A DNA stretch of 64,000 nucleotides, taken from NCBI RefSeq assembly GCF_900104255.1, contig NZ_FNKZ01000001.1, positions 1,332,001 to 1,396,000 of the forward strand, written 5' to 3'. This DNA comes from Pseudoxanthomonas sp. CF385 (GTDB lineage: Bacteria; Pseudomonadota; Gammaproteobacteria; Xanthomonadales; Xanthomonadaceae). Positions within the stretch are counted from its first letter, which is position 1, and each line of letters opens with the position of its first letter. Made by a program: the position numbers and the translations under genes. A model generated the notes under the pieces. That model did no database searches, had not been told where the DNA came from, and saw only the letters and a list, made by a program, of their open reading frames with translations. This document shows, in pieces, positions 1-10,035 of the stretch.

Positions 1-867
1 GTCCAGCGTGGTGTTCCAGGCGGCGTTGGTGGTGGCGGCGTCGGCCGGGTCGCGCCCCGCCAGCACGCCCAGCAACAGCGCGGCGTCGGCCACGTTGCGG
101 GTGATCGGGCCCGCGGTGTCCTGGCTGTGCGAGATCGGCAGGATGCCCTGACGGCTGACCAGGCCCACGGTGGGCTTCAGGCCGACCACGCCATTGACCG
201 CGGCCGGGCACAGGATGCTGCCGTCGGTCTCGGTGCCGACGCTGATCGCCGCCAGGTTGGCGGACACCGCCACCGCGCTGCCGGAGCTCGAGCCGCAGGG
301 GTTGCGATCCAGCGCGTACGGGTTGCGGGTCTGGCCGCCGCGCCCGCTCCAGCCGGAGGTCGAATGCATGGAACGGAAGTTGGCCCACTCGCTCAGGTTG
401 GCCTTGCCCAGGATGACCGCACCGGCCTCGCGCAGGCGACGCACCAGGAAGGCGTCCTGGCCCGGGCGGAAGTCCTTCAGCGCCAGCGAGCCGGCGGAGG
501 TGGCCATGGGCACGGCGTCGATGTTGTCCTTCAGCAGCACCGGGATGCCATGCAACGGGCCGCGCACGGCGTTGGCGCGGCGTTCGACGTCGCGCAGCGC
601 CGCTTCCTTCAGAGCGTCGGGGTTCAACTCGATGACGGCGTTGAGCTGCGGTCCGGCCTTGTCGACGGCGGCGATGCGGTCCAGGTACGCCTGGGTCAGC
701 CGCCGGCTGTCCAGTTCGCCCGACTGCATGCGGGCCTGCAGGTCGGCCACGTCGAGTTCGGCATAGATGAAATCCGTGGGCGCGGGCGGGGCAGCCGCCT
801 GCGGCGGCGCCGGCTGGCAGGCCGCCAGGGCGAGCATCAGGCCGAGCAGCAGCAGGGATCGACGCAT
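1..867 (-). CDS. Amidase signature family lipoprotein (partial, C-terminus off the left edge)
   Basis: The protein starts with ATG at 867 and runs leftwards off the window, so about 289 residues are visible and the C-terminus is missing. It begins with a lipoprotein signal ending in the lipobox LALAAC, with the lipid-bearing cysteine at residue 17. The amidase signature fold is clear: a catalytic lysine near residue 113 (LLKDNID), a Ser-rich loop GSSSGSA around 192-198 supplying the cis-serine, and the nucleophile in TETDGS near 217. Such enzymes hydrolyse amide bonds, but the substrate cannot be told from sequence. Export and lipidation suggest a periplasmic role. It lies downstream of the DUF2127 gene on the same strand with about 50 bases between them. 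Confidence 0.88.
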   Translation of the reverse strand, partial: MRRSLLLLGLMLALAACQPAPPQAAAPPAPTDFIYAELDVADLQARMQSGELDSRRLTQAYLDRIAAVDKAGPQLNAVIELNPDALKEAALRDVERRANAVRGPLHGIPVLLKDNIDAVPMATSAGSLALKDFRPGQDAFLVRRLREAGAVILGKANLSEWANFRSMHSTSGWSGRGGQTRNPYALDRNPCGSSSGSAVAVSANLAAISVGTETDGSILCPAAVNGVVGLKPTVGLVSRQGILPISHSQDTAGPITRNVADAALLLGVLAGRDPADAATTNAAWNTTLD

Positions 868-918
868 GCGGATACCTTCGCGGAGTTGCCGCAGGCTACG
901 CAGCGCCCGCCCTGCGCG

Positions 919-1389
919 TCAAATCCGCTTGCGCCGGCGGATGTCGCGCCAGAGCACCCACACGATCACCAGGTTGACGATGAGCAGCGCCCACGTGTGC
1001 CAGCCGGGATGGTGGTAAAGCGCGTAGACGTCCAGCGGGAGGTAGGCGGCCGAGCCGATGCAGCCCAGCCACGAGGCCCAGGCGCGGGCCTGCCACAAGC
1101 CCCAGGCTTCCAACAGGCGCATGCCGGCGTACACGGCGATGATCAGCACCGCCACGTGGACCGATTCGGGATTGATGCGCTCCATCCACTGGCTGATCGC
1201 GCCGGGACCGGCGTCGGGGATGAGGCGCGTCACCACCGCCTGCACGGCGTCGCGCAGGCGATGCGGGCCGACCGCCAGCAGGCCGCCGGCGAAGGCCAGG
1301 GCCAGCACGCCCTTGGCGCCCTCGAACAGGGCGATGGCGTGCAGGCCGGGATGCGCCTTGGGGTCCGGGTTGTAGGCGGTCTCGTCCAA
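919..1389 (-). CDS. DUF2127 family integral membrane protein
   Basis: This 156-residue protein has four hydrophobic segments (about residues 20-42, 72-92, 98-118 and 128-148) and ends in a basic tail (RRRKRI). The N-terminal stretch AIALFEGAKG followed by a long hydrophobic helix is typical of DUF2127 proteins, whose function is not known. The only upstream start in frame is TTG at 1389, 17 bases after the stop of typA, with no good ribosome binding site, so the start is uncertain. The position right behind typA suggests read-through from the typA promoter. Confidence 0.7.
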   Translation of the reverse strand: MDETAYNPDPKAHPGLHAIALFEGAKGVLALAFAGGLLAVGPHRLRDAVQAVVTRLIPDAGPGAISQWMERINPESVHVAVLIIAVYAGMRLLEAWGLWQARAWASWLGCIGSAAYLPLDVYALYHHPGWHTWALLIVNLVIVWVLWRDIRRRKRI

Positions 1390-1406
1390 GGCGCAGGGCG
1401 CGGGGA

Positions 1407-3236
1407 TCAGGCCGCGCGCGAGGCGCGCTTGCGATCGCTTTCGGTCAGGAACTTCTTGCGCAGGCGGATTTCCTTCGGCGTGATCTCGACCAGCTCGTCG
1501 TCGTCGATGAAGTCCAGCGCCTGTTCCAGCGAGAACTTGATCGCCGGCGTCAGCTGGATCGCATCGTCCTTGCCCGAAGCGCGCATGTTGGTCAGCGGCT
1601 TGGTCTTGATCGCGTTGACGGTCAGATCGTTGTCCTTGGAGTGGATGCCGATCAGCTGGCCTTCGTACACGTTGTCGCCTTCGGCGGCGAACAGCTTGCC
1701 GCGCTCCTGCAACGGGCCGAGCGAGTAGGCCGGCGTGGCGCCCGGCGCATTGGCGATCATCACGCCGTTGAGGCGCTTGGCGATGGCGCCCTGTTCCTTC
1801 GGACCGTAGTGGTCGAACACGTGGAACAGCAGGCCCGAACCCTGGGTCAGCGTCTTGAACTCGTTCTGGAAGCCGATCAGGCCCCGCGCCGGGATCTGGT
1901 AGTCCAGGCGCACGCGGCCCTTGCCGTCCGGCTCCATGTTCTTCAGCTGGCCCTTGCGGACGCCGAGCTTCTCCATCACGCCGCCCTGGTGGTTCTCTTC
2001 CACGTCGACGACGAGCTGCTCGATCGGCTCCATCTGCTGGCCGTCGATTTCCTTGATGATCACTTCAGGACGCGAAACGGCCAGCTCGTAGCCCTCGCGG
2101 CGCATGTTCTCGATCAGCACCGACAGGTGCAGCTCGCCACGGCCGGAGACCAGGAACTTGTCCGCGTCTTCCAGCTGCTCGACCTTCAGCGCCACGTTGT
2201 GCACGGTCTCGCGTTCCAGGCGTTCCTTCAGCTGGCGGCTGGTCAGGAACTTGCCGCCCGAAAGATCCTTGTTGCCGGCGAACGGCGAGTTGTTGACCTG
2301 GAAGGTCATCGAGATCGTCGGCTCGTCGACGGTCAGCGCCGGCAGCGCTTCCGGGGTGTCCAGCGCGCAGACGGTGTCGGAGATCGTCAGGTCCTGGATG
2401 CCGGAGATGGCGACGATGTCGCCGGCCTCGGCGCTGTCCTGCTCGATGCGCTCCAGGCCCAGGAAGCCCAGCACCTGCAGCACCTTGCCCTGGCGCTTCT
2501 TGCCTTCGCGGTCGATGACGGCGACCGGCATGTTCTTCTTCAGCGTGCCGCGCTGGATGCGGCCGATGCCGATGACGCCGACGAAGTTGTTGTAGTCCAG
2601 CTGGCTGATGCGCATCTGGAAGGCGCCTTCCGGATCGACTTCCGGCTTCGGCGCGTGCTTCATGATCGCTTCGTACAGCGGGGTCATGTCGCCGCCGCGC
2701 ACGCTGTCTTCCAGGCCGGCATAACCGTTCAGCGCCGAGGCGTAGACGATCGGGAAATCCATCTGCTCGGGCGTGGCGCCCAGGCGGTCGAACAGGTCCC
2801 ACACCTGCTCCACGACCCACTCCGGACGCGAGCCGGGGCGGTCGACCTTGTTGATCACCACGATCGGCTTGAAGCCCATCGCGAAGGCCTTCTGGGTGAC
2901 GAAGCGCGTCTGCGGCATCGGGCCGTCCATCGCGTCGACCAAGATCAGCACGGTGTCCACCATCGACAGCACGCGCTCCACCTCGCCACCGAAGTCGGCG
3001 TGGCCGGGGGTGTCGACGATGTTGATGCGGTTGTCCTGCCAGGTGATGGCCGTGTTCTTGGCCAGGATCGTGATGCCACGTTCCTTTTCCTGGTCGTTGC
3101 TGTCCATCACGCGCTCGGCCAGCACGGTGCGCTCGGAGAGGGTGCCGGACTGCTTCAGCAGCTGGTCGACGAGGGTGGTCTTGCCATGGTCGACGTGCGC
3201 GACGATCGCGATATTGCGGAGGTTTTGGATGGACAT
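1407..3236 (-). CDS. typA: Ribosome-associated translational GTPase TypA/BipA
   Basis: This 609-residue protein is an EF-G-like GTPase that binds ribosomes and aids 50S subunit assembly and growth under stress. The G domain has the P-loop AHVDHGKTT at residues 12-20, the switch II motif DTPGHADF and the guanine-recognition motif NKVD. EF-G-like domains and the TypA-specific C-terminal domain follow, and the length matches the family. I chose ATG at 3236 ([18 protein letters not shown]), which fits the family N-terminus. A GTG at 3263 would add nine residues and lacks support. A TATAAT hexamer on this strand at 3287-3292 lies about 50 bases upstream. Confidence 0.97.
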   Translation of the reverse strand: MSIQNLRNIAIVAHVDHGKTTLVDQLLKQSGTLSERTVLAERVMDSNDQEKERGITILAKNTAITWQDNRINIVDTPGHADFGGEVERVLSMVDTVLILVDAMDGPMPQTRFVTQKAFAMGFKPIVVINKVDRPGSRPEWVVEQVWDLFDRLGATPEQMDFPIVYASALNGYAGLEDSVRGGDMTPLYEAIMKHAPKPEVDPEGAFQMRISQLDYNNFVGVIGIGRIQRGTLKKNMPVAVIDREGKKRQGKVLQVLGFLGLERIEQDSAEAGDIVAISGIQDLTISDTVCALDTPEALPALTVDEPTISMTFQVNNSPFAGNKDLSGGKFLTSRQLKERLERETVHNVALKVEQLEDADKFLVSGRGELHLSVLIENMRREGYELAVSRPEVIIKEIDGQQMEPIEQLVVDVEENHQGGVMEKLGVRKGQLKNMEPDGKGRVRLDYQIPARGLIGFQNEFKTLTQGSGLLFHVFDHYGPKEQGAIAKRLNGVMIANAPGATPAYSLGPLQERGKLFAAEGDNVYEGQLIGIHSKDNDLTVNAIKTKPLTNMRASGKDDAIQLTPAIKFSLEQALDFIDDDELVEITPKEIRLRKKFLTESDRKRASRAA

Positions 3237-3286
3237 GCCGAAGGGGCGCGAGCGGGCGCGCACAAAGTGGGGAAAGGAAGCGGCGT

Positions 3287-3292
3287 ATTATA
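3287..3292 (-). promoter_or_regulatory. Putative -10 element for typA
   Basis: Read on the minus strand this is a perfect TATAAT, about 50 bases upstream of the typA ATG at 3236. No convincing -35 hexamer is visible, so the assignment rests on the -10 match and the position in the divergent gap between typA and the small membrane protein gene. Confidence 0.45.
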
Positions 3293-3339
3293 GCGGGCTC
3301 TTGTGCCCTAAGCACCTGATTTGGCGGAAAACGTCCAAG

Positions 3340-3603
3340 ATGAACACGGCGAGCGCCGGCGTCCCCTTGAAATCCGTGGCCGGCGCCGTGATCTGGCAGC
3401 TGGCATGGACCTGCGTCCTCGGTTTCGGCCTGTTCCTGCACTACAACCCCGGTCACCCCCTGGCCGGGACGGTGGGGCCCTCCCTGGGCCTGCCCCTGGC
3501 GCTCGTGGCCGGCCTGATGCTCGGGCTGGGCATGGCCTGGGTGGTCTGGCTGGCGTGGCGCATCACCCGTTTCCTCATTTCACCCCGGAGAACCATCCCA
3601 TGA
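3340..3603 (+). CDS. Small two-helix membrane protein upstream of the cyclophilin
   Basis: This is an 87-residue protein of unknown function. It has two strongly hydrophobic segments (about residues 12-31 and 45-72) joined by a short loop containing HYNPGHP, and ends in a basic tail ([11 protein letters not shown]). Its TGA overlaps the ATG of the following ppiB-like gene (ATGA at 3600-3603), so the two are probably translationally coupled. I do not recognise a named family. The gene is divergent from typA. Confidence 0.72.
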   Translation: MNTASAGVPLKSVAGAVIWQLAWTCVLGFGLFLHYNPGHPLAGTVGPSLGLPLALVAGLMLGLGMAWVVWLAWRITRFLISPRRTIP

Positions 3604-4097
3604 GTCAGCTGACCGCCACCTTCGACACCTCCCGCGGCCCGATCACGATCGAGCTGTATCCCGACAAGGCCCCGCTGACGGTGGCCAACTTCGTCAACCT
3701 GGCCAAGCGGGGCTTCTACGACGGCCTGAACTTCCACCGCGTGATCGCCGACTTCATGGTCCAGGGCGGCTGCCCGGAAGGCTCCGGCCGCGGCGGCCCG
3801 GGCTACCGGTTCGAGGACGAGACCACCAACGGCGTGCGCCATGAGCGCGGCGTGCTGTCGATGGCCAACGCCGGCCCGAACACCAACGGCAGCCAGTTCT
3901 TCATCACCCACGTGCCCACCCCTTGGCTGGACGGCAAGCACACCGTGTTCGGCAAGGTCACCGAAGGCCTGGACGTGGTCGACGCGGTCAAGCAGGGCGA
4001 CCTGATCACCAAGGTCACCATCGACGGCGACGCGGACGCCGTGCTGGCCGCGAAGGCCGAGCGCGTGGCCGAGTGGAACCGCTTCCTGTCGGCGTGA
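3600..4097 (+). CDS. ppiB: Peptidyl-prolyl cis-trans isomerase, cyclophilin type
   Basis: This 165-residue protein is a single cyclophilin domain without a signal peptide, so it is probably cytoplasmic and catalyses cis-trans isomerisation of Xaa-Pro bonds. Family motifs in order are [14 protein letters not shown] (the active-site arginine and phenylalanine), [16 protein letters not shown] and [11 protein letters not shown]. The length matches PpiB. It starts inside the stop codon of the upstream small membrane protein gene and is followed by a clear rho-independent terminator. Confidence 0.95.
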   Translation: MSQLTATFDTSRGPITIELYPDKAPLTVANFVNLAKRGFYDGLNFHRVIADFMVQGGCPEGSGRGGPGYRFEDETTNGVRHERGVLSMANAGPNTNGSQFFITHVPTPWLDGKHTVFGKVTEGLDVVDAVKQGDLITKVTIDGDADAVLAAKAERVAEWNRFLSA

Positions 4098-4104
4098 TGG
4101 AATG

Positions 4105-4136
4105 AAGGGCCGGCCCACAGGGGTCGGCCCTTTCCC
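4105..4136 (+). terminator. Rho-independent terminator after ppiB
   Basis: The stem AAGGGCCG (4105-4112) pairs with CGGCCCTT (4125-4132) across a 12-base loop and runs into a short T/C tract. It lies just after the ppiB stop. Confidence 0.75.
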
Positions 4137-4151
4137 CGTCAGGAGCTCCAG

Positions 4152-4925
4152 ATGAAGGATCGCCGCCGGCGCGCAACGCGCATGGCTCTGCTGCTCGCCA
4201 CCGTCCTGGTGCTGAGCGCCTGCAAGAAAGACGACACCGTCCCGCTCACTGATCCGGCTGCAGCGACCGCCGTCGACGCATCGGCGGAGAGCTTCCAGCA
4301 GAGCCTGGAAGGCCTCTGGAGCACGGACCACAGTGAAGGCGACGATGCCGAGACCCTGTACGCCATCGCGTGGCAGCCCGACACGGGCCTGCGGATCGCG
4401 CGCGACGGTGCGTGGCTGAACGGCCAGGTCGAGGATGTCGACCTGGACAACGGCACGCTGGCCCTGCACCTGACGTCCGATACCGGGCCCAGCGAGACGG
4501 TGACCCTGCGCAAGGTGGCGGACCCCGGCGGAAATGGCTTCACCCTGCGCATCACCTGGGGCGCGGGTCAGACCGATGACCTGGGCTTCGTGCGCCGGCT
4601 GACCGGGCGCGATCGCAGCGAGCTCGCCGCGGCCGTGGAGGCCGCCCACGCGCCGGCCGCCGCGTGCGATACCGACGCCCCGGCGGGCAGCGTCCGCGCC
4701 GCGCTGGTCTGCGGGCACGAGGAGTTCGGTGCCCTAGACGCGGGCATGCGCCGGCAGTTCAAGGAACTGGCGGATCGCTACCCGGACGGTGACCGTACGG
4801 TCCAGGCCGCCACCCGCCAACTCGACGCCTGCCAGACCCCCGCCTGCCTGCGCGGCGCCTACGCGCAGTGGCAGGCCTATTTCGACGAGAACTACGACCT
4901 GGGCGACGTGGTCGATTATCAGTGA
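4152..4925 (+). CDS. Lipoprotein with a C-terminal LprI-like (lysozyme-inhibitor) domain
   Basis: This 257-residue protein has a lipoprotein signal with lipobox VLSAC (cysteine 24) followed by charged residues. The middle (about 50-160) is a low-similarity beta-rich region. The last 80 residues contain regularly spaced cysteines (CDTDAP, LVCGHEEF, LDACQTPACL) and the helix pattern LDAGMRRQFKELADRYPD, which resembles the LprI/DUF1311 family known from lysozyme-inhibitor lipoproteins. An inhibitor role is inferred from this resemblance only. It is transcribed alone, between the ppiB terminator and the aminotransferase. A suitable SD (AGGAGCTCC) stands before the ATG. Confidence 0.72.
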   Translation: MKDRRRRATRMALLLATVLVLSACKKDDTVPLTDPAAATAVDASAESFQQSLEGLWSTDHSEGDDAETLYAIAWQPDTGLRIARDGAWLNGQVEDVDLDNGTLALHLTSDTGPSETVTLRKVADPGGNGFTLRITWGAGQTDDLGFVRRLTGRDRSELAAAVEAAHAPAAACDTDAPAGSVRAALVCGHEEFGALDAGMRRQFKELADRYPDGDRTVQAATRQLDACQTPACLRGAYAQWQAYFDENYDLGDVVDYQ

Positions 4926-5053
4926 CGCCACGGCGCTGACCGCGCCGACGTAGACCATGGGCTAGTCGGTCGAAGTGGGGTGGCGTGATACCATTTTGCG
5001 CCGCAAAAAAACGGCGGCGACGCTCCCTAACCGTTTCCACGCGAGGTTGTGCA

Positions 5054-6256
5054 ATGCCCCTGCTTGCCCGGCGCATCGGTCGCGCCAAGCCAAGTGCGAT
5101 CATGGCGGTGGCCGAGAAGGCCAAGAAGCTCAAGGCCGAAGGCCGCGACATCATCAGCTTCTCGATCGGCGTTCCCAATTTCCTGCCCGGCGACCATGTC
5201 TACCAGGCCGCGCGCGACGCGCTGGCTAAAGACTCCGGCCAGTACGGCAGCAACCGCGGCACCGACGCGCTGCTGGACGCCTTCCTGCAGCACATCGAGG
5301 CGCTGGGCCTGACCGGCTACACGCGCGCCAACGTGTCCACCGGCATCGGCGCCAAGCACATCCTGTACAACCTGGCCGAGTCGCTGCTGGACGAGGGCGA
5401 CACCATCGTCTATCCGTCGCCGTACTGGACCACCTACGCCGACATCGCCGACATCGTCAACGCGAAGGCGGTGCCGCTGCCGTGCCCGGCCAGCCAGGAC
5501 TACAAGCTCACGCCCGCGCAGCTCGACAAAGCCTTGGCGACGCACGCGCCGAAAGTCTTCCTGTTCAACAACCCGTCCAACCCGACGGGCATGGTCTACA
5601 CCCGCGAGGAAGTCGCTGCGTTGGCCGACGTGCTGGTGAAGTATCCGGACACCTGGATCGTCACCGACGACATCTACAACCGCATGCTGTTCGACGGCCT
5701 GGCGTACACCAATTTCGTGCAGGCACGACCTGAGCTGCGCGACCGCACCGTGTTCGTCGATTCGTTGTCCAAGACCTACGGCATGCCGGGTTGGCGGGTG
5801 GGCTTCATGGCCGGTCCCGAGGTCGTCGCCAAGGCGCTGACCACGATGAACTCCAACCACATCACCAACGTGCCCGAAGTCGTCACCGCTGCGGCGATCG
5901 CCGCGCTGACCGGCCCGCAGGACGTGCCCGTCGCCAAGAACGCCGAGTTCCAGGCCAAGCGCGACCAGGTGCTGGCGGCGATGGAAGCGATCCCCGGCGT
6001 GATCTGCCCGCGTCCGCAGGGTGCGTTCTACGTGTTCCCGGACATCAGCTGCGCGTTCGGCAAATCGCACGACGGCACGACGATCGCCAACGATGTCGAC
6101 TTCTGCAACGCGCTGCTCGACGCCAAGGGCGTGGCCTGCGTGCCTGGCTCGGCCTTCGGCGAGCCGCGCGCGCTGCGCATCAGCTACACCTGCCCGACGC
6201 CGCAACTGGCGCCGGGCCTGCAACGCTTTCAGGAATTTTTCTCCGAGTTGAAGTAA
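5054..6256 (+). CDS. PLP-dependent class I/II aminotransferase (aspartate-aminotransferase-like)
   Basis: This 400-residue enzyme belongs to fold-type I PLP aminotransferases. Supporting motifs are the N-terminal SFSIGVPNF, the substrate-loop [21 protein letters not shown], the cofactor aspartate in VTDDIYNR, and [12 protein letters not shown] with the Schiff-base lysine. An arginine near the C-terminus (LRISY) should bind the substrate carboxylate. Exact specificity (aspartate, aromatic or other) cannot be fixed here. I chose ATG at 5054 because GAGG lies about eight bases upstream. An ATG-like start 69 bases upstream lacks this. Malate dehydrogenase follows, separated by a hairpin pair. Confidence 0.9.
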   Translation: MPLLARRIGRAKPSAIMAVAEKAKKLKAEGRDIISFSIGVPNFLPGDHVYQAARDALAKDSGQYGSNRGTDALLDAFLQHIEALGLTGYTRANVSTGIGAKHILYNLAESLLDEGDTIVYPSPYWTTYADIADIVNAKAVPLPCPASQDYKLTPAQLDKALATHAPKVFLFNNPSNPTGMVYTREEVAALADVLVKYPDTWIVTDDIYNRMLFDGLAYTNFVQARPELRDRTVFVDSLSKTYGMPGWRVGFMAGPEVVAKALTTMNSNHITNVPEVVTAAAIAALTGPQDVPVAKNAEFQAKRDQVLAAMEAIPGVICPRPQGAFYVFPDISCAFGKSHDGTTIANDVDFCNALLDAKGVACVPGSAFGEPRALRISYTCPTPQLAPGLQRFQEFFSELK

Positions 6257-6263
6257 ACGCACT

Positions 6264-6310
6264 GTGGGCCGCGGCCCACGCTGTCCCCACGCGGCGGGCC
6301 AAGGCCCGCC
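6264..6310. repeat. Pair of GC-rich REP-like hairpins before mdh
   Basis: Two perfect inverted repeats stand side by side: GTGGGCC/GGCCCAC (6264-6270 and 6273-6279) and GGCGGGCC/GGCCCGCC (6293-6300 and 6303-6310). The second ends in CCCTAC. The pairing of two hairpins resembles the REP elements common in Xanthomonadaceae. It may also act as a weak terminator or mRNA-stability element between the aminotransferase and mdh. Confidence 0.55.
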
Positions 6311-6335
6311 CTACGAAACCTTGAGGATCCGCACC

Positions 6336-7319
6336 ATGAAAACCCCCGTCCGTGTAGCCGTCACCGGCGCTGCAGGCCAGATCGGCTACGCGCTGCTGTT
6401 CCGCATCGCCTCCGGCGAAATGCTGGGCAAGGACCAGCCGGTCATCCTGCAGCTGCTCGAGCTGCCACTGGAGAAGGCCCAGGCCGCGCTGAAGGGCGTG
6501 ATCATGGAGCTGGAAGACTGCGCGTTCCCGCTGCTGGCCGGCATCGTCGGCACCGATGACCCGGAAGTGGCGTTCAAGGACGTCGACGTGGCCCTGCTGG
6601 TCGGCGCGCGTCCGCGCGGCCCGGGCATGGAGCGCAAGGACCTGCTGCTGGAGAACGCCAAGATCTTCACCGCCCAGGGCGCCGCGCTGAACAAGGTCGC
6701 TTCGCGCAACGTCAAGGTACTGGTGGTCGGCAACCCGGCCAACACCAACGCCTACATCGCGATGAAGTCCGCGCCGGACCTGCCGTCGAAGAACTTCACC
6801 GCCATGCTGCGCCTGGACCACAACCGCGCGCTGTCGCAGCTGGCCAACAAGGCCGGCGTGGCCGTGGGCGACATCGAGAAGCTGGTGGTGTGGGGCAACC
6901 ACAGCCCGACGATGTACCCGGACTACCGCTTCGCCACCGTCAACGGCCAGTCGCTGAAGGACACCATCGGCGACGCCGACTGGAACGCCAATACCTTCAT
7001 CCCGCAGGTCGGCAAGCGCGGTGCCGCGATCATCGAAGCACGTGGCCTGTCGTCGGCCGCCTCTGCCGCCAACGCCGCCATCGACCACGTGCGCGACTGG
7101 GTGCTGGGCAGCAACGGCAAGTGGGTGACGATGGGCATCCCATCCGACGGCAGCTACGGCATCCCGGAAGGCGTGATGTTCGGTTTTGCCGTCACCACCG
7201 AGAACGGCGAGTACACGATGGTGAAGGACCTGCCGGTCGACGACTTCAGCCAGAAGGCCATCGACAAGACCCTGGCCGAGCTGGAAGAAGAGCGCAGCGG
7301 CGTGGCGCACCTGCTCTGA
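6336..7319 (+). CDS. mdh: Malate dehydrogenase (NAD)
   Basis: This 327-residue TCA-cycle enzyme oxidises malate to oxaloacetate with NAD. It has the Rossmann motif [18 protein letters not shown] near residues 8-25, the substrate-binding arginines in [25 protein letters not shown], the arginine in LRLDHNRA, and the catalytic histidine in [13 protein letters not shown]. Length and motifs fit the cytosolic-type MDH found in Xanthomonadaceae rather than the E. coli type. A GAGG sequence lies ten bases before the ATG. It ends at a strong terminator. Confidence 0.97.
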   Translation: MKTPVRVAVTGAAGQIGYALLFRIASGEMLGKDQPVILQLLELPLEKAQAALKGVIMELEDCAFPLLAGIVGTDDPEVAFKDVDVALLVGARPRGPGMERKDLLLENAKIFTAQGAALNKVASRNVKVLVVGNPANTNAYIAMKSAPDLPSKNFTAMLRLDHNRALSQLANKAGVAVGDIEKLVVWGNHSPTMYPDYRFATVNGQSLKDTIGDADWNANTFIPQVGKRGAAIIEARGLSSAASAANAAIDHVRDWVLGSNGKWVTMGIPSDGSYGIPEGVMFGFAVTTENGEYTMVKDLPVDDFSQKAIDKTLAELEEERSGVAHLL

Positions 7320-7344
7320 TACGGGCACTGCGCATGCGATGAAG

Positions 7345-7373
7345 AAGGGGTGGCGCGAGCCGCCCCTTTTTTT
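7345..7373 (+). terminator. Rho-independent terminator after mdh
   Basis: A ten-base-pair stem with one G-T wobble (7345-7354 with 7359-7368) carries a GCGA tetraloop and is followed by an uninterrupted T run. Confidence 0.88.
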
Positions 7374-7414
7374 GTCGTGTTACTTTCCGGTTTTCCACAC
7401 ACAGGGGGTGCAGG

Positions 7415-9886
7415 ATGCGGACAGGAAGATTGTTGTGGGCGATGGGGTTGGCCATGGCGATGCCGACGCTGGCCATGGCGCAGGAGGCGAAGTACCTGCA
7501 GCCACCGGAGCCGCTGTTGCAGGTGTTTCGCGCGCCGCTCAATCCGTCGCCGTCGCTGGATCCCACGGGCACGCGCGCGATCCTGATCCGGCAGTCGCAG
7601 TACCCGCCGATCGCCCGCGTTGCGGAGCCTTATCTGAAGCTGGCGGGCGTACGCGTCGAGCCGCGCAACCACAGCCGCCACGACCGTTCCAATGGCTACG
7701 GTATCCGCACGTGCCTGGAGAGCTTCAGCGTGCTGGAACTGGCCACCGGCAAGGAAACCGCTGTCGCGCTGCCTGCGGGCGCCTGCCCGGGCACGCCGTC
7801 GTGGTCGCCGGACGGCACCCGCTTCTCCTTCGACAATACGACCGATGCCGGCGTCGAACTGTGGGTGGGCCGCGCCGCCGACGGCCAGGTGCGCCGCGTG
7901 GAAGGCGTGAAGCTCAACACCATTCTCGGCGGCGCCGTGCAGTGGCTGGGCGACAGGCCCGCGCTGCTGGTGAAGCAGGTGCCCGTCGATCTCGGCGCCG
8001 CGCCGGCCCGTTCGGCCGTGCCCCCGGGCCCCGAGATCAAGGAGGCGATCGCCGGCAAGGGCGAGAGCAGCACGTACGAAGCGCGCGACACCCTGTCCGG
8101 GCCTGAGGACGAGGCCTTGTTCGACCACTACGCCACCTCGCAGCTGGCCGTGGTGGATGCCGACACGGGCGCGGTCTCGCCCGTAGGCGGCAAGGCCGTC
8201 TACGGCATGGTCGACGCCGCCCCGGATGGGCGCCACGTGCTGGTGGAGGCGCTGGCGCGTCCTTACTCGTACGTCACCACCTGGCAGCGCTTCGCCAAGG
8301 ATCTGGGCGTCCTCGACCTGGGCAACGGGCGCGTGACCCCGCTGGCGAAACTGCCGGTGGCCGACCGCGTGCCCGTACGCGGCGTGCCCACTGGCCCGCG
8401 CAGCCATGCCTGGCGCGCGAACCAACCCGCGACGCTGGTATGGGCCGACGCGCTCGACGGCGGCGACTGGAAGAACGAGGTGCCGGCGCGCGACCGCCTG
8501 CTGATGCTGGCGGCGCCCTTCACCGGCAAGCCGAAGGAGATCGCGCGCCTGAAGCAGCGCTACGCCGGCATGGCCTGGTTCCGCGACGGTGGCCGTGCGC
8601 TGACGCACGAGTACGACGCGAACCGGAACTGGCAGACCACGACGCTGGTCGACGTGGACAAGCGCGTGCCCGCACGCGTGCTGTGGGACCTGTCCAGCGA
8701 TGAGCTGTACGCCGACCCGGGCAATCCGGAATACGACCGCCTTCCCAATGGTGCGTGGGTGTTGCGCGAGGAAGCCGGCGCGCTGTTCCTGAGCGGGATG
8801 GGCGCCACGCCGCAGGGCAACCGGCCCTTCCTGGACCGCTACACGATCAAGGACGGCAGCACGCGCCGCCTGTTCCGCAGCGATGCGGCGGCGTACGAGG
8901 CGTTCGTCGGTTTCGAGGGAGACGACACCCGCCGCCTGCTCACCTGGTACCAGTCGCCCAAGGATCCGCCCAACCTGCAGCGCCGCGCGCTGGGCGATGC
9001 CATCGAAGGTGCGGGCCCGGCGGAAGCGACGGTGCGTTCGGAACCCGCACCGCTGACCCACTTTCCGGATCCCACGCCGCAGGTGCGCGACATCAAGAAG
9101 CGCCTGGTGACCTACAAGCGCAAGGATGGCGTGGACTTGTCCTTCACCCTGTACACGCCCCCGGGATACCAGGAAGGCCAGCGCGTGCCGGCGATCCTGT
9201 ATGCGTATCCGATGGACTACGCCGATCCCTCGAAGGCCGGACAGGTGAGCGGTTCCGAACAGACGTTCACGCGCCTGTCGAACTACCGCCTGCTGCTGCT
9301 GGCCGGCTACGCGATCATCGACAACGCATCGTTCCCGATCGTCGGCGACCCGAAGACGGCCTACGACACCTACCTGGAACAGCTGGTGGCGAACGCGGAG
9401 GCCGCGGTCGATAAGGCGGTCGAGCTGGGCGTGGTCGACCGCGACCGCATCGGCGTCACCGGGCACAGCCACGGTGCGCTGATGGCGGCGAACCTGCTGG
9501 CGCACTCGGACCTGTTCCGCGCGGGCGTGGCCTCCAGCGGCGGCTACAACAAGACGCTGACGCCGTTCGGGTTCCAGAACGAACGCCGTTCGTTCTGGGC
9601 GGCGCCGAAGGTCTACGACCAGGCATCGACGTTCTTCCACGCCGACAAGGTCAACGAACCGCTGTTGATCGTGCATGGCAGCGACGATGCCAATCCGGGC
9701 ACCGAGTCCCTGCAGTCGCCCCGTCTGTTCCAGGCCATCCGCGGCACGGGCGGCACGACCCGGCTGGTGATGCTGCCGTTCGAACCGCACTGGTACACGG
9801 CGCAGGAGTCCAACGAGCATTTCATCGCCGAGATGCTGGCCTGGTTCGACCGCTACGTGAAGCCGGCGCCGGCGGCGCGCAAGTAA
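7415..9886 (+). CDS. Secreted S9 family peptidase, glutamyl-endopeptidase-like (S9D type)
   Basis: This 823-residue protein has a signal peptide ending near AMAQE (about residue 23). A long N-terminal part (to about 540) probably forms the beta-propeller of prolyl-oligopeptidase-type enzymes, and an alpha/beta-hydrolase domain follows. The likely triad is S685 in GHSHGAL, D757 or D758 in HGSDDANPGT and H792 in EPHWY. The stretches TLTPFGFQNE and NPGTESLQS recall plant chloroplast glutamyl endopeptidase, a member of S9D. Two usually conserved positions differ: Tyr is His in GHSHG, and Gly is Trp in HWY. It is flanked by terminators and is therefore monocistronic. Confidence 0.88.
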   Translation: MRTGRLLWAMGLAMAMPTLAMAQEAKYLQPPEPLLQVFRAPLNPSPSLDPTGTRAILIRQSQYPPIARVAEPYLKLAGVRVEPRNHSRHDRSNGYGIRTCLESFSVLELATGKETAVALPAGACPGTPSWSPDGTRFSFDNTTDAGVELWVGRAADGQVRRVEGVKLNTILGGAVQWLGDRPALLVKQVPVDLGAAPARSAVPPGPEIKEAIAGKGESSTYEARDTLSGPEDEALFDHYATSQLAVVDADTGAVSPVGGKAVYGMVDAAPDGRHVLVEALARPYSYVTTWQRFAKDLGVLDLGNGRVTPLAKLPVADRVPVRGVPTGPRSHAWRANQPATLVWADALDGGDWKNEVPARDRLLMLAAPFTGKPKEIARLKQRYAGMAWFRDGGRALTHEYDANRNWQTTTLVDVDKRVPARVLWDLSSDELYADPGNPEYDRLPNGAWVLREEAGALFLSGMGATPQGNRPFLDRYTIKDGSTRRLFRSDAAAYEAFVGFEGDDTRRLLTWYQSPKDPPNLQRRALGDAIEGAGPAEATVRSEPAPLTHFPDPTPQVRDIKKRLVTYKRKDGVDLSFTLYTPPGYQEGQRVPAILYAYPMDYADPSKAGQVSGSEQTFTRLSNYRLLLLAGYAIIDNASFPIVGDPKTAYDTYLEQLVANAEAAVDKAVELGVVDRDRIGVTGHSHGALMAANLLAHSDLFRAGVASSGGYNKTLTPFGFQNERRSFWAAPKVYDQASTFFHADKVNEPLLIVHGSDDANPGTESLQSPRLFQAIRGTGGTTRLVMLPFEPHWYTAQESNEHFIAEMLAWFDRYVKPAPAARK

Positions 9887-9909
9887 TCGCATCCGCGTGC
9901 GCGACACGG

Positions 9910-9939
9910 AACGCCGGGCGATGCCCGGCGTTCTTTTTT
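9910..9939 (+). terminator. Rho-independent terminator after the S9 peptidase
   Basis: A perfect ten-base-pair stem (9910-9919 with 9923-9932) with a GAT loop is followed by TTCTTTTTT. Confidence 0.9.
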
Positions 9940-10035
9940 CGGGTGCGACCGACTGACCGATGCGACCAAGGTAGGAAGGTTGCGGAAGCAGCGAGGGACT
10001 ATGCTGGTCGCGGCTGTCGGACCTGGGAGGATCGC

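Noticed and set aside
1641..3293. Long open frame on the plus strand opposite typA
   Set aside because: It lies wholly antisense to a clear GTPase gene, its translation is rich in His, Asp, Leu and Arg with no domain, and such frames are expected in GC-rich DNA.
4994..5008. TTTTGCG/CGCAAAA hairpin before the aminotransferase
   Set aside because: It is short and lies inside the leader without a T run in the right place; too weak to call a terminator or riboswitch.
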